A stretch of DNA of 6,896 nucleotides. Origin: Micrococcales bacterium (GTDB taxonomy: Bacteria > Actinomycetota > Actinomycetes > Actinomycetales > Dermatophilaceae). Both the position numbers and the translations under genes were made by a program. Positions within the stretch are counted from its first letter, which is position 1. Every line of letters begins with the position of its first letter. The stretch covers positions 1 to 6,896 of the forward strand of contig PKWT01000232.1 of the NCBI GenBank assembly GCA_003132125.1. The letters run 5' to 3'. The notes below the pieces were generated by a model, which was given only the letters and a program-made list of their open reading frames with translations, made no database searches and was not told the DNA's origin. This document shows, in pieces, positions 6,512 to 6,896 of this stretch.

Positions 6512-6537
6512 TCGGCATAACCAGCCGCTCGGCATGA
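6512..6537 (-). repeat. RIT right terminal inverted repeat (IR-R)
   Basis: An exact 26-bp reverse complement of IR-L (3428-3453), reading TCGGCATAACCAGCCGCTCG and then GCATGA on the + strand. It carries two copies of the TCGGCAT core. Outside it, the two flanks share only scattered bases. Confidence 0.9.
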
Positions 6538-6896
6538 CACCCGCCCGGTGAAGATTCCCGCGAGCACGCCTCCTACGGGACGCCACCGCCGGACTGGATC
6601 GAGCTCCGCCGCACTTGTCCCGACTTCATACGCGTGAAGTGGCCGGGTCCGGCGGGGTCCGTCAGCCGGCATCCGCCGCCCGCGCCGCAACCGGCCCGGG
6701 TCATCGCTGGTCGAGCAGTTCCTTGATGCCCAAGCCGCGCCTTCCTACCTAGCTACACCAGCGGATCCATTCCCTTGCTCCGACCGGGTCGGAACGAAGT
6801 GAATCATTGGCTGTCTCCAGAGGGGGACCGGTGTCGGGTCCTGCCCACGGAGCTGGGCGATGACGGTGAAGCTGCGTCGCATCGACAGTGCGGCGC
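6538..6896. other. right flank of the RIT element, no identifiable gene
   Basis: A + strand frame is open from 6538 to a TGA at 6724-6726 and includes EHASYGTPPPDWIELRRTCP, which has protein-like composition but no start codon and no family I recognise. It may be the tail of a gene broken by the insertion. A palindrome TCCGACC-G-GGTCGGA lies at 6779-6793 without a T-run. A possible + strand gene start (ATG at 6860-6862, GGAG seven bases upstream) is cut by the window edge after 12 codons and cannot be judged. Confidence 0.4.

Larger units (their letters stand above)
3428..6537 (-). mobile_element. RIT element (recombinase in trio), complete
   Basis: Three different tyrosine recombinase genes, all on the minus strand and overlapping by ATGA, fill the interval between perfect 26-bp inverted repeats. 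This gene trio with terminal inverted repeats is the defining layout of RIT elements. The element is about 3.1 kb and carries no cargo gene. All three recombinases are full length with complete catalytic sets, so it may still be mobile. The 3428/6537 boundaries are set by the perfect repeat; an alternative left boundary at 3402 is discussed in the findings. Confidence 0.88.

Noticed and set aside
5422..6690. Long version of the first recombinase starting at 6690
   Set aside because: The extra 102 residues would run through the terminal inverted repeat and flank, show no recombinase character, and the ATG at 6384 has a near-perfect ribosome site.
6860..6896. Possible + strand gene start MTVKLRRIDSAA
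   Set aside because: Only 12 codons are in the window and minus-strand frames are also open there, so it cannot be supported.
1..6896. CRISPR arrays, tRNA or rRNA genes
   Set aside because: No regularly spaced direct repeats and no cloverleaf or rRNA sequence were seen on either strand.

Overview
The window is high-GC DNA, most likely from an actinobacterium (a Rhodococcus/Mycobacterium/Gordonia-type genome is my guess). The evidence is a strong G/C bias at third codon positions, ATGA-overlapping starts, and the style of the transporter and insertion-sequence remnants. It reads as an accessory region: a gene end, a decayed insertion sequence, one intact transporter gene, a second insertion-sequence fragment, and then a complete three-recombinase mobile element.

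Left part (1-1221): the window opens inside the C-terminus of a KbaZ/GatZ-type tagatose-bisphosphate aldolase subunit on the + strand, ending at 311. It runs straight into a decayed IS1380-family transposase on the minus strand (about 453-1035), still recognisable as blocks scattered over different reading frames. Middle (1222-3427): an intact 430-residue MFS transporter of the YbjJ-like type on the minus strand, about 550 bp upstream of it with no recognisable gene, then the 5' fragment of an IS30-family transposase (minus strand, up to 3300) and operator-like inverted repeats.

Right part (3428-6537): a RIT (recombinase in trio) element. Three different tyrosine recombinase genes lie on the minus strand in the order ritA (6384 to 5422), ritB (5425 to 4502) and ritC (4505 to 3510). 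Each junction is a 4-bp ATGA stop/start overlap, so they form one translationally coupled operon. All three proteins keep the R, K, HxxR, H and Y catalytic residues. The trio is bounded by a perfect 26-bp inverted repeat (3428-3453 and 6512-6537), and each end has an inner inverted copy of the same short motif, TTATGCCGA. A perfect 13-bp-arm palindrome built from the same motif sits just outside the left end.

The most interesting signal is this terminal architecture: an intact-looking element whose recombination half-sites can be read directly, with two possible left boundaries, one of them supported by a 7-bp direct repeat. The right flank (6538-6896) holds no gene that I can name.
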